Source of the DNA: Lineus longissimus
Taxonomy: Eukaryota > Nemertea > Pilidiophora > Heteronemertea > Lineidae
Length of the DNA stretch: 64,000 bases
Reading direction: 5' to 3'
Assembly (NCBI RefSeq): GCF_910592395.1
Contig: NC_088311.1
Coordinates: 10,294,501 to 10,358,500, forward strand
Shown here: positions 35,201 to 45,787 of the stretch, one piece after another
Layout of the letters: each line of letters opens with the position of its first letter
How positions within the stretch are numbered: the first letter of the stretch is position 1
Notes under the pieces: model-generated
The model's database searches: none
Seen by the model: only the letters and a program-made list of their open reading frames with translations
Told to the model about the DNA's origin: nothing
Made by a program: the position numbers and the translations under genes

Positions 35201-37529
35201 GGACATGTCTGTCTCCTGACTTTTTTTCTGAGTTATTTCCAACAGCACAAGCCTCTGTAGTGAGAACACTCTACTCCCAAGTTACGGAATTACTACCTTG
35301 CAATTACAGACGGTAAACACCAAACCAACAAAAATAACTGTAAAAGGTTACGGGGATATTGCCTCAATTTATTTTGTTCCAATGTCCTCTTAGGTAAAGT
35401 TTTTCTCATTTCCAGACCGGAGTACTTTTGGCTGGGCTTGAAGATGGCAAAATTGCTGTCCACGATCTTGATAGGAAAGAAAAAATTGGAGAATTTACAG
35501 CACATTCGTTAAGGTAAAGTCACTTCTTCAGTTACCACATCTGTAGGTACAGCATCTCGGAGGTTGTAGTATGGAGGTAATCTCCTATCCTAACATTGAG
35601 GCAGAAGTCAAACTGGCTCCTCCTACATCAGGAAGCAAATATGAGATGACATTGGCGGTGACTTGGCAAATCATGAGTCACATTTCATGTTATTTCATCT
35701 TGGATGTGAAAATATAGGGGTACTGGACTGGAAGATGTCAAAATTACTGTTCCTGATCTTGATGATATTTGGAGGCTTCATGGTACTTTCAGTAAGGTGA
35801 AATCCTCACATTACATTATTTCATATTTCAGAGTTAAGGGGATCACCACCATCCACTGCAAGGCCGAGGACAAAGATTTCTTGGTGTCTGTCTCCAGTGA
35901 TGGATTTGTTAAAGTATGGGACCTGGCACAAGAAAAGGTAGGTGTTCAGAAGAGCCACTGGTACTGTCACTCAGGATTTTTTTGCGGTCTTGGCAGTATG
36001 ACCTGAGCCACAAAACTATTGTGCAGAGTATAACCAGACCTTGTATATCTAACCTTTGCCCAGAGAAGTTCTGCCGTAGCTAACCCTTACAGTAGAACCT
36101 CTCTATTAAAGAACACCCTCGGAACTGACAAGTGCTGTCTTAATAGAGAGGTGTCCTGATTAGAGAGGTCAAATTGAATGGCAACAACCAACTTGGGACC
36201 AAAGCTAGTGTTAATAGAGAGGTTGTCTTTAATAGAGAGGTGTCCGCTAAGGGAGGTCCCACTGTATGTCTGTGTGGTTTCTATTGTAGGATTCTGTGGA
36301 TGCCACACTCATTGCCGAGAAGAACACGACGTTTAGATTGGTGTGTGTAGCTGCATGGTCACCTGCTCCTAAACCTGAAATTGACAATAGCACATCAAGT
36401 AAAAAAGCAAGTGTAGAAAAGGAGACGAGTGTCAAACATGCCAGTGAGGAAAATGACAGCAGTGATACAGGTATGATGCGCATAGTCCATTTTGTCTGAT
36501 GAAAGTTTTTACTTTATTGATTAGGTTTTGAAGAAAAAAAACAATTCAGAGAGAAGCTTTTTGTACTGAGGCATTCCAAGTAAAAGTTCTTTACATTGGA
36601 TGTCACATAAGTTCTTTACATTGGATGTCACATAAGTTCTTTACATTGGATGTCACATAAGTTCTTTACATTGGATGTTACATAAGTTTTTTACATTGGA
36701 TGTTACATAAGTTCTTTACATTGGATGTCACATAAGTTCTTTACATTGGATGTCACATAAGTTCTTTACATTGGATGTCACATAAGTTCTTTACATTGGA
36801 CGTCACATAAGTTCTTTACATTGGACGTCACATAAGTTATTTACATAGGATGTCACATAAGTTCTTTACATTGGATGTTACATAAGTTCCTTACATTGGA
36901 TGTCACATAAGTTCTTTACATTGGATGTCACATAAGTTCTTTACATTGGATGTCACATAAGTTCTTTACATTGGACGTCACATAAGTTATTTACATAGGA
37001 TGTCACATAAGTTCTTTACATGGGATGTCACACATTGTTCTCTTATCAAATTTGTATTACATTGTGGTGACGCCATCTTTGATTTGAGCTTACATGTACA
37101 TTGGTGATGTCATCTACGATTTTGCGGACGTTGGTGACATTATCTTCGGTTCATGTTTACTTAGGTGAAACCGAAGCTACACCTGAGGTCTTGCATTATT
37201 CTATATTTAGGGCAGTAAGATATGTTGTCGATTTTTGTCTTTGCCTTTGCCTTTTCCCATTTCCTTTGAATTTAAATGGCTGTTAAAACTTTTTAGAATC
37301 AAAGCCTAAGAAGCGTAAGAGGAAGAAACAGAAGGTGAATATGCCACCTCCAGAAGTACAGCCTGTAGAAAAGATGCAATCTCCTGTATTGAGAAAGGAA
37401 AAGAAACAGAAAAAGCAGACGTCAGCTTCAGAAACAACACAGAAAAAGCATACGATACCCTCGGAAACAACAAAATCACCAAAGCTCAAACAGCAAAAGA
37501 AACTTAAAAAGAAAAAGGGGAAAACTTGA
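32256..37529 (+). CDS. PAK1IP1: PAK1-interacting protein 1 (MAK11-like WD40 protein), complete, 10 exons
   Basis: PAK1IP1 is a nucleolar WD40 propeller protein of 60S subunit biogenesis (yeast Mak11) and in mammals binds and inhibits PAK1. Exons: 32256-32321, 32836-33001, 33429-33549, 33942-34069, 34672-34754, 35036-35098, 35416-35513, 35832-35937, 36290-36470, 37297-37529. They give 1179 nt and 392 aa, equal to the human length, with consistent phases. The start MEIIAGTYEELTLGF matches human MELVAGCYEQVLFGF. WD40 units are readable, for example GSITDLTF...GTVGVWKT, GAVNSVAVHPTGKLAMTVGA ending LRLWNL, and LVSVSSDGFVKVWDL. The last exon encodes a lysine-rich tail (KPKKRKRKKQK to KKLKKKKGKT), a likely nuclear/nucleolar signal as in the family. 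Introns carry MITEs, a SINE and a 25-bp minisatellite. Confidence 0.95.
32463..32626. mobile_element. Diverged pogo/Tigger-like MITE, PAK1IP1 intron 1
   Basis: Carries CCTGATTAGAGAGGTCAAAT, then GGTACCAAAACTAGTGTCC, and ends GGGAGGTTCCACTG. The 5' end is degraded. Confidence 0.65.
34205..34480 (+). mobile_element. tRNA-derived SINE-like repeat (family A), PAK1IP1 intron 4
   Basis: A head with GACTCTCGACTAGTGGTCAA and CCCTTGTTCAAACCTCAC, a body with ACCTGCCTTACTCCACCCAG and GAGTAGCTCATCTGAG, and a tail ACAAACCCAAGCCTTAAACT. Collinear with 24885-25185. Confidence 0.6.
36090..36264. mobile_element. Pogo/Tigger-like MITE, PAK1IP1 intron 8
   Basis: Begins CAGTAGAACCTCTC, ends GAGGTCCCACTG, flanked by TA on both sides, 175 bp. 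It stops 25 bases before exon 9 (36290). Confidence 0.75.
36575..37035. repeat. 25-bp minisatellite, about 18 copies, PAK1IP1 intron 9
   Basis: Head-to-tail copies of a 25-bp unit (AAGTTCTTTACATTGGATGT plus CACAT) with very few substitutions. The last copy degrades near 37035. Low divergence suggests recent expansion and probable length polymorphism. Confidence 0.9.
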
Positions 37530-38387
37530 TCTGATTTTTCTGTATGTGTCTTCAGTTTTATAAAGTGTTGAAATCTTACAACTGTTTTGTTTTTTCATTG
37601 CCTTAAAACGGATTGCTTGCCAAGTATGTTTTGAGGTGCTCTTTTTAGTAGGCGTAACACAAGACGGGCAAAACCATTGGCCAGACAGGGAAGTCCTAGT
37701 AGTGCATGTAGTGCATTGCATTAGTACTACATATACAGGTGATCCCCTATTGGGCAGTACCCATTTACTCGTTGCCTGGGAACGGATATTACCTGTTTAT
37801 TATACAGTGTTCTCCATGGAATTCTCTATGAGTGGTAGAGAAAAGGCTAATTTTTCATTGAAGCAATGAGATTTAGGAGGGGTGCTCCATATGAAAACAC
37901 TGTTACAAACCCAGAGTTTTTAGAGGGGAGGGAGAAAGTCGAAGAAGGGGTAAAATATTTTTATTAAAAATATTTTAAAGAGGGGTGTGCCTCCCTTTTT
38001 GTAATGGTGTGGAGAACACAGTAAGAGGACACCAGTAGAGCAAGATCTCTCGCAATGTGATGTCCAAGACATTCGATGACCCAAGCCTGTTGGGCCAGCA
38101 GCATTCTCAACGTCTACACCAACGCCTGCAGTTGCGCTCTATGTTTCATCTCACTCTGGTTCTTCCATGCCCCCAACCAGTTTCAGGTGCCAGTGGCCAG
38201 TCTTTTTTGTAGTCCGCTGTCTTCCATGGGGAAAACATGCCCGTACCATTGAATGCGTCTCACTGTGAGAGGGGTAGCGCTGGGTGGCAGTCAATAAGAT
38301 AGTGTCATAGGGAACGTGGTGGTATCACATTCATGAGACACCTTGATGACAGTTCACAGGTTGGATGACAGGCCCCCCCTCCCATTG

Positions 38388-38546
38388 CAGACACCTCTGT
38401 CAGCAGGACACCCTATCTGTTAATAGAGATCGTGATTTTAGTCCCAAAGTGGTTGTTCCTATACATTTTCACCCCAGTAATCGGGACAATGAGCACAGCA
38501 TTTAGCTGTCTCAAGGATGTCCTTGATGGTGAGGTTTGGCCGTAAA
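38388..38546. mobile_element. Degraded pogo/Tigger-like MITE
   Basis: Weak copy: CAGACACCTCTGTCAGCAGG, TTTTAGTCCCAAAGTGGTTG, AAGGATGTCCTTGATGGTGA. Termini are not recognisable. Confidence 0.4.
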
Positions 38547-38599
38547 TTTATTTCAAACAACCTGAAGGACAGGATTGAGTGGTCAGAAGTAAACTGTTC

Positions 38600-39135
38600 A
38601 CATCGGTGGACAACCTTTCACTAGATGCCACACATGCAGCTCCAGATGCTGCATTTGAACGGGCTGGCAAGTCAAGCCCAGAGTGCATCTCTACTAAGCC
38701 GTAAACGTCCCAACCTGCATGTCAAGGACAAAGACAGAATATGGAGACCATTTCATGGATGCACCCACTTGAAAGGGAAGGAGACAATTATCACAATCAG
38801 ACATTCACACCCTGATGTTAGGAATGAGAGTGCATGATGATTGTTATCAGCCATGGAAAGATATGTTTCACCAACTTTGATAGAAAAGACTGAGTCTCCA
38901 TATATTGTACAGGGCACTGCCGACTCCACCAGCACCTAGCTGAAGAGACTTTGGCTCCATCCAACTACTTCCTGTGAATGTGGACTTGACGATCAATGCC
39001 TCGGCACATTGTGCAGGATTGTCCCCTGATGGAAAAAGTGGACTTTTGGCCAGAGCCGAGACAGCTCATTTTGTGCATCACACAAGCCGTGGTTATGATA
39101 GTGACGTTAACTCTGAATGAAGAAGAAGAGTGCAT
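38600..39135 (+). mobile_element. Decayed non-LTR retrotransposon 3' end
   Basis: Around 38955-39020 a frame reads PTTSCECGLDDQCLGTLCRI, resembling the CxCGxxxQTxxH-type cysteine motif at the C-terminus of jockey/CR1-like reverse transcriptases. The segment ends in GAAGAAGAAG, a common LINE tail. The upstream frame (MPHMQLQMLHLNGLASQ...) may be part of the same ORF. Stops and frameshifts are present. Confidence 0.4.
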
Positions 39136-39865
39136 GATCTTTGTCATATTCAAACTATTGATATAGTTTACTACCTTTGGAAAGGGGTGTTCCTGGTAAC
39201 GGCATGTTAAAATACACTTTTTCTAATGACCGGGTCCATGTGGCTGGTACCTTGACCCTCAAGCCTTGGATCAGTAGGAGGGGAGGTAACGGACCGATTA
39301 ACTCTGATGATTCAGAATGGGTGGCTGGTGGCCGTCATTTACATCATGCGACGTCAAAAGATTGTATGTAGTCGAGGTGCATCATTTTCGCAGGTGAAGG
39401 ACGTCATTTTCGCCAACTCGGCCGACTCATGTTTTTTGTGCAAGACTTTTGTCCCTTGATTGGCCAATTCTGATGCCTGATATGCCTGTCATGTGGCAGT
39501 ATTTCTGCACAAACCTTTGGTCAGTTTTGATTCATTTCACTGGAGTCAAACAGATCAACTGTATTCGAACGATTTCAAATGCCTTCTGCAGACACTTTAA
39601 TGGTAGAGTGGTACTCCACTTAACAAAATAAACTGGAAGATACAGTTTTTTATTTGAATTGAATAATTTATTGTAAACATAATGACCACATTTCATGGGT
39701 GACACAATATACACTATCAGTATCATACATGTTATACATGTTTCATGTACAAGGCTCTATACTCCTTTGAGGCCTTTGATCCAGAGCTGCAATCAGTAGA
39801 AATTCAAACAAATTTTCCAAATTTTCCAAATTTTGCATCTGGTTACGCATGGGCATGAATAAGTA

Positions 39866-40042
39866 CAGTAGAACCTCTCTATTAGGACGTTATCGGGACT
39901 CACAAGTGCTGTCCTTAATAGAGAGGTGTCCTGATAAGAGGGGTCAAATTGAATAGAAATAACCAAGTTGGGACCAAAACTAGTGTCCTTAATAGAGAGG
40001 TTGTCCTTAATAGAGAGGTGTCTGCTGAGGGAGGTTCAAATG
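39866..40042. mobile_element. Pogo/Tigger-like MITE, full-length copy
   Basis: Begins CAGTAGAACCTCTC, ends GAGGTTCAAATG, flanked by TA, 177 bp. Nearly identical inside to 16209-16386 and 36090-36264. Confidence 0.75.
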
Positions 40043-41303
40043 TATACCCTAGTTTCCGCAGGTTACTTTGGCATGCATAATGAGATGCAAAATTTGGAAA
40101 CATTGTTCCAACTTCTGATGACCTTTGGTGTGGACTCAGAGTCCTGAAAGGAGTATTATAAGTTAAGCTATTTGAAAAAATGGCCAGCCCCCAAATGACT
40201 AGCTTTTATGACAATAATGGTATGAAAAAAATCATACAATTCCTCCACACAAATTAATTGATTGATTGACAGATTGAAAGATAAATTGACATAATTGACG
40301 AGCACTTCAGCAACAAATAACAAAATGTCATGATGTCTTTGGCCATAGGCCTTTCTTATCAAACTCTGAACACATTTTCCAAAAAGAAATAACAACATAA
40401 TTCCAACTGCATAAATGTTCATGTTAATGAAACTACCTGCTTTCACAGTTACTAATTAATTTGTTAATGGTGATATCTATTCAGAATCAAGTCCTTTCAG
40501 AATTAAATTGAGCCATCAATACCAACATAGCACCTTCTCGTAGTACCTGACAGTATTCATTTCTATAATTTCAAACTATTCGCCTCTATGCATTGTATTA
40601 GTTCAGAAGCCTCTAAAAGAGAGTTGACATACATTATATTAATCCCATAACCAGGAAACTTCTTCTTCTGCCTCTCAATAACCAGGAAACATACATATTG
40701 TATACATATCTCCTTCAAAGGACAATTTCAGTCGATGATAACACAAAGGTATTTAACAAGATAACAACCAATGGAAATGCAAGATTGGATATCACTGTCG
40801 CAACGTTGATAGAATTCCGAGAATCAAATGCTCACGACGCTCTGATTGGGCGCATTGTGCGTTTTGCGCCTCATTTCAGCAAGCGAGTGTAAATGCCTCC
40901 GGGTTTTGTGTTCAGGCCGGAGAAGTGAACATTACATTGATACCCCTGATTTCCTCAGGATGTGACAGGAAGGGACAACCTGGGTAGGAGATTTAGATCA
41001 CCAGCAGGATAATGTGCCCACTCATCATCATGTGCCACATGTAGCTCCTCACTAATGCCCGTGACATCTGATATTGATTTTCGCAAGTGTTGCGAGGCAG
41101 TTTTGGACATGGCTGCCAATTTCAGGTTGACAAACTGTTGAATTTCATTCTAGTGAAGTGTCATTGCAATTAAATGATTCTTAATGACCCCGCTTGGAGA
41201 AGTCACAAACCAACTAGATGCCATTTTGCACGAAAAAAACAAAATTTCTTATACCCAAGTTGTCTCTTTAACTAAGTGTGCCACATTAGTTGGTCTTCCA
41301 GCA

Positions 41304-44300
41304 TCACAGCACCACTACAGCCGCCTCACATCGACTGACAGGCATCCTACACACAAGCAACCACGAGTCTGTCTCTGGGTCATAGCACTCCACGGAATCT
41401 AAGCTTGCTGGTGCCGTGTATTCATCACCCGAGGTCCTCCCACCTATGGCGTACAGAAGTCCATTGACGGCCGTGACAGCTGCACCAGCACGTGCCTCAG
41501 ACATTGGCTTGACGTCTTCCCAGATGTTCTGAAAAATAGGCATTCACATTTAAAAGGCTGAAAACAGAGTGCCGTTGATGAACACACAAGGAATTATTTA
41601 TTAAGCATCAGTATTACCTGCCCCGTAACCCTAGTGATTTTTTGCCGGAGGTATGGAGACCACTACTGGTAGCTACTATCCACCTGTGTGGGATTTTTTA
41701 CTTTTGGCACAGACACTCATGTACAAGGGTCCACTGGTTTCTGTCTGACAGACCCTTATTAATTCATTTCATATTAAGCCTCAAACTTGTTGTGAAGAGT
41801 GAGGAATTTAGTTCCCTGAAATACAATCCTGGGTTCTCGCCGGGTTTGAACCCGGACCCTCTTGCATGGTAGCCAGCAGTGTTAACCACTAGGCTATGAG
41901 GCTCCAACTCATGACAGACTTCTTTAAAAGAGAAACAAGATAGAGAGGGTTCACAGAGTTTTTAGGAACTTCAACCTTGCAAAACTAACCCTAATGCAAG
42001 GCCTACTTTTGTACTTAAGACAAACTAACGTTGTAACCTCCAAATGAATATGAACCTACCTGGACGGGGCAATACCGCTCCACGCTTGCTAATGCCCCCT
42101 GGTGTTCATTGCACCCACCAACAGCATAGATGTAGTCATTGAGCGCAGCCGCCCCCACGTATGCTCTCCTTGAGCGCATGTCAGGCAGCGTAATCCACTC
42201 CTTCGTGATCGGGTTGTAACTCTCGGCTGCACACAATTCGGTGCCCAGGTCGTTTACTCCACCAACGATATAGATTAGACCTGAGATTGAATGAATTATC
42301 ATCATGAAATTTATTAAGCAAAGAAAGTCGCACAGCAAATTTGGGACTAACAAATGCAGTCATCAATAGAGAAGTTTTTAGATTACGGAGGTCCAACTGA
42401 ATGGATACAATCATTTTTGGTGTTCTCTAGGCAAAGGAGTCTGCCTAGGGAAATTCCACTATCTGTTTGGAGAAATACACTCATTAATGAGGTTATGCAA
42501 ATTTTCTTAACGCCTCTCAGTCAGCTCACAGAGCCAGCGAATGATTTGACATTTCTGACTCCGCCACATTTGGGAACCATTTTCACGATGCAATAATAAC
42601 TGCTTTGTGCGAAATCGCATGTGACCAGAAAACTGTGAACTAGCAGAAGGGGATGAGGCTTATCGTTAACCCAAAACTATTTGAGCCATTTATTTTGCAG
42701 TTCTTTAAAATTGCAGCTTTGGCATACATTTAATCTAGCAATTTTGACAACCCTGTAATGGTAATTTCGATTAGAGTTTCATTTTTGCTTCCATTTATAT
42801 TTTCGCGATAATCTGAAAGGGCAGAAAAATAAAAGGTATGTGAACATTTCCGGGTTTGCAGTATCCCTCTACCAATCCTGCCTCAAGGGTTTTAGACAGC
42901 TCCTACCTTCCAGCTCTGCCACACCCACGGCAAGTCTCGGAAACCGGATGTAGTCCACCTGCCTCCAGATATTGGAATTTGGATCAAACATTTCAACAGA
43001 CTTTCCTATCTCCAAGCCAATGCACCCACCAATCGCATAAATAGTGTCCTCTATCATGCACACACCAACACCACACCTCGGCTCAGTCATGCTCGGTATC
43101 ATAGTCCACTTCGAAGAAGAGGGGTCAAAACTTTCCGCACTGTCAAAAATTAACGAATTACTCTCGCCCCCTACGACGTAAATTTGTCCATTTAGAGTCA
43201 CAGCACCGTGGCTACTTCGAGCAGTATGGAGGGCGGTTTGAGGTATCCATTCCTCGTGAAACAAATCAAAGCAATCAACACTGTCCAACGTCAGACTGTC
43301 CATATATTTACCGCCAGGAGGGCGGCAATAACCACCGATGACATAAATACGTTTCCTTGCACTTTTCCTCGGTTGCACATGAGACATTCTGTAACGGGCA
43401 AGACCAAATTCTGCTCTCTTAGTCCGGAAATCATCCAGTAGTTTCATGATAGCAATCTTCAGGCTTAGATCCGAACATCCTAGTAGATATTTGTCCAAGA
43501 CCTTCGGCGAGATGACAGCAAACCTGACTGGAAGAAGAACATCGAACACGTGACGTCTCCTCTCCTTTAAACTATGGAAGATCCAACTCATGGCGGCGTT
43601 GAACACCTGGTATTCATTGTCAATATTGAGCAACTCGCTCTCCAATACGAAGACGAGTGATTCCTTGGACAGAGATAGGAACTCCTCTTCTTTCATCACA
43701 GACAGGAAATGGTTATGGATATAGGTCTCGGCAGCCTCCTTCAGATCAATGCAGGAATGTTTGTCAGCAAATTTGAAGATTCCTGAAAATAAATCAAACT
43801 TTTTTCTAGTTTTTTACATCGTTTTTAATTGATAATGGCAACACTTGATCCATCAATGATGTCGATAGATGTACATCACTGGGCACTAAACGGTAAGGTG
43901 TCAAAGCGGAGATCTTTTTCATTGGGCACCCAAGGGGTTAAAGTAGAAATTAAATCAGTTTTGCATTTTGAAATGCAGAGTCAATTGAATGAGTTTTGGA
44001 ATCACAACCGAATATCTGCTATCTCACCTATACAATTGGCTGGATGCAGTTGTCTGAGCAGGTATCCACAGCAGGCCTGGAGTACATCAGATAAACCAAA
44101 CATATCTGCAGCAGCAAGCAAATCTTGGCAATTTTCTTCTGTAACAGTCAGCTCACCTAAAGAGACATAAATAGGTGAATTCGAATTTTCATATCTGTCT
44201 CTGAGGAGATCAGTGATTCTTACTGGACACCTTCTCAACCACAAGTTGTGACAAGAACTCGCCTGAATATATGAAATTAAGAAGATACTGAAATTGTATC

Positions 44301-44755
44301 CTTGGGTGGACTCCATGAAGTTCTACATCAATGTGGTGGAATTCAATCAAGCCAACGCAGAACATGGCATATATTTCAGCTGAGTGACAGACCCACGGAC
44401 CTCTTGTTATCCAATATGGGCTATCATTCTCAACAGGTCATGAAAATAACTCACCTGAATACATAAAGTCAAGAAGATATTGAAATATCCTTGGGTGTAC
44501 TCCATGAAGTTCTACATCACTCTGATTGCCTTCAATCAAGCCACCGCAGAACATGGCATGGAAATAGGGAGAATTAGCAGAGAGAACATTCTTGTGAGCT
44601 CGGAATTTCTTCTTGCCAATAACTAGGCTAACATCACAGAATTCATCAGTTTTTAGGAATTTGCTGAGATTTTTTAGAATGTTTTTGTAGAAGTTTTCCT
44701 CCGAGACATGGTGATACTGATAGCAGTCGGAAGGAGCCTCTGCATCATTCATCAT
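41304..44755 (-). CDS. IPP: IPP (KLHL27), BTB-BACK-kelch protein, complete, 5 exons
   Basis: IPP is an actin-binding kelch protein of the KLHL family, whose members usually serve as CUL3 ubiquitin-ligase substrate adaptors. Exons on the minus strand: 44755-44455, 44156-44028, 43782-42907, 42280-42060 and 41528-41304. Total 1752 nt, 583 aa (human IPP 584), all GT-AG. BTB domain about residues 20-135 (DEFCDVSLVIGKKKFRAHKN, NSPYFHAMFCGG); BACK about 140-245 (NCIGIFKFADKHSCIDLKEA, YQVFNAAMSWI); linker VQPRKSARKR; kelch repeats from residue 289 to the end (IYVIGGY, YVVGGE, YAIGGC, YIVGGV, YAVGGC, YAIGGR). The C-terminal SRCEAAVVVL matches human IPP SRCEGGVAVL, which favours IPP over other KLHLs. 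The start is one of two adjacent ATGs at 44755/44752. Intron 1 contains a copy of the end of exon 1. A 5' UTR exon probably begins at about 44818 (acceptor after a pyrimidine tract). Confidence 0.93.
41815..41912 (-). mobile_element. SINE head (family B), IPP intron 4
   Basis: Minus strand: AGCCTCATAGCCTAGTGGTT (A-box region), then GGGTCCGGGTTCAAACCCGG (B box), then GAGAACCCAGGATTGTATTT. Same family as 14575-14790 and 50095-50300. Confidence 0.6.
42335..42470. mobile_element. Degraded pogo/Tigger-like MITE, IPP intron 3
   Basis: Contains AATTTGGGACTAACAAATGC, GGTCCAACTGAATGGATACA and GGGAAATTCCACT, recognisable only by alignment to full copies. Confidence 0.4.
44263..44372 (-). pseudogene. 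Tandem-duplicated copy of the IPP exon 1 end, in intron 1
   Basis: Minus-strand translation reads AMFCVGLIEFHHIDVELHGV then HPRIQFQYLLNFIYSG, a diverged copy of exon 1 residues AMFCGGLIEGNQSDVELHGV HPRIFQYLLDFMYSG. The copy has a 3-base insertion, no stop, and a GC in place of the GT donor (CAG|GCGAGT). Flanking intron is also similar, so a unit of about 192 bp was duplicated in tandem. It is probably an unused exon relic. Confidence 0.75.
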
Positions 44756-45787
44756 GGACACTTTAGGATGCTTCCACAGATCAGACGTTGCCCCACCACA
44801 ATATCAACATGGGCCCACTGAAAAAAAACAACACTATTTACAAAATTTGATGTGAAAAAAACAAGATATACTTGTCAAATGGAACTATACACCATGTAAT
44901 GGGCTTGCGCTTCAAGGTAGGAGATCTGGTGCTCACCCACACAGCGCCCCAGTAATCTGCCAGTTTCGACCATACCCTTGTTTACAAACAAAGACTCGTC
45001 TTCAGATAGAAAAGTAACAAGATGTACATCGCGTTGTATACCTGGGTTTCACCTCCTACCCGGACACAAGTGACAAGACCTGTTTGAAATTGATCTAGGC
45101 CCATCATGTGAGACACTGTGTCCATGTGTCCATATAACCTCTGTACATTAGATTGAATGTTTACCTGGTCCTTGGGAGACAAAAAATTGTTTGCAAACAA
45201 AAGGGTACGGCCTAGACTCAGGAACTACTCCCTAGGCCTACTGGGGGGGGGGGGGGGAAGCGCCTTTTCTCTACTGTTAGTCGGGCTTGGTGCAACAGCG
45301 TTCAGGCTCAATATATACTGGTGGTGCGGCGTGAGAAACCAAACACGGTTTAAGATTTTTGCCTTTGGGTGAAAAAAGGAAATGCCATGGGTCTTCAATT
45401 ATCATTTTGATCATCATGGGAAATCATCCCTGCAAAAATAACAGTGTTGTGAACACAATATATTTCCTGCATGTTCAATAACATCCACCACAACTAGCCA
45501 CTATTCACTGTTGAATCGGATGTGGCATCATCAATATTTATCACAATAAAATCGACAAAAATCAATGAAAAATTTGCCTGTGGAAGCCATCGCAGTTATT
45601 TTACGTTCGCTTACTTGGCAAGAGTACCAAACACTCGGGCTTCCAGGTCTTTATTGACTGTACATTTTAGACTACATTGCATACAACATAAGCGCACTCA
45701 GTACGAGGATGTTTATGTTTTTCACTCCACGTCGGCGGGATAGATGGCATGGCAGTGCAAAGTTAAAGTCCTCCCACATGTCCCACA
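44756..45787. promoter_or_regulatory. Divergent intergenic region between IPP and the Ldh2-like gene
   Basis: The start codons point apart, about 1.03 kb. The IPP 5' UTR exon (44756 to about 44818) lies at one end. The centre holds an imperfect inverted repeat: 44945-44995 (CGCCCCAGTA, ATACCCTTGTTTACAAACAA) and 45185-45256 (TTGTTTGCAAACAAAAGGGT, CTACTGGGGG). A run of about 15 G lies at 45242-45257. No core promoter element was recognised. Confidence 0.45.

Larger units (their letters stand above)
37530..41303. other. Intergenic region, PAK1IP1 to IPP (convergent)
   Basis: No intact gene recognised. Contents: an AT-rich hairpin at 37951-37980 (AAAATATTTTTA and its complement), a degraded MITE near 38388-38546, a decayed non-LTR retrotransposon (about 38600-39135) and a full MITE at 39866-40042. 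The other short open frames have no recognisable similarity. No strong AATAAA was found close behind PAK1IP1. Confidence 0.45.

Noticed and set aside
36575-37035. Possible CRISPR-like array
   Set aside because: Repeats are contiguous with no spacers, and the sequence is an animal intron.
37165-37187. Small extra PAK1IP1 exon (GETEATPE) between exons 9 and 10
   Set aside because: It has an acceptor-like start, but 23 nt would break the frame into exon 10; the direct 9-10 junction keeps phase and total length.
44756-44761. GTG as the IPP start two codons upstream
   Set aside because: Two ATG codons follow at once at 44755 and 44752; a non-ATG start is not needed.
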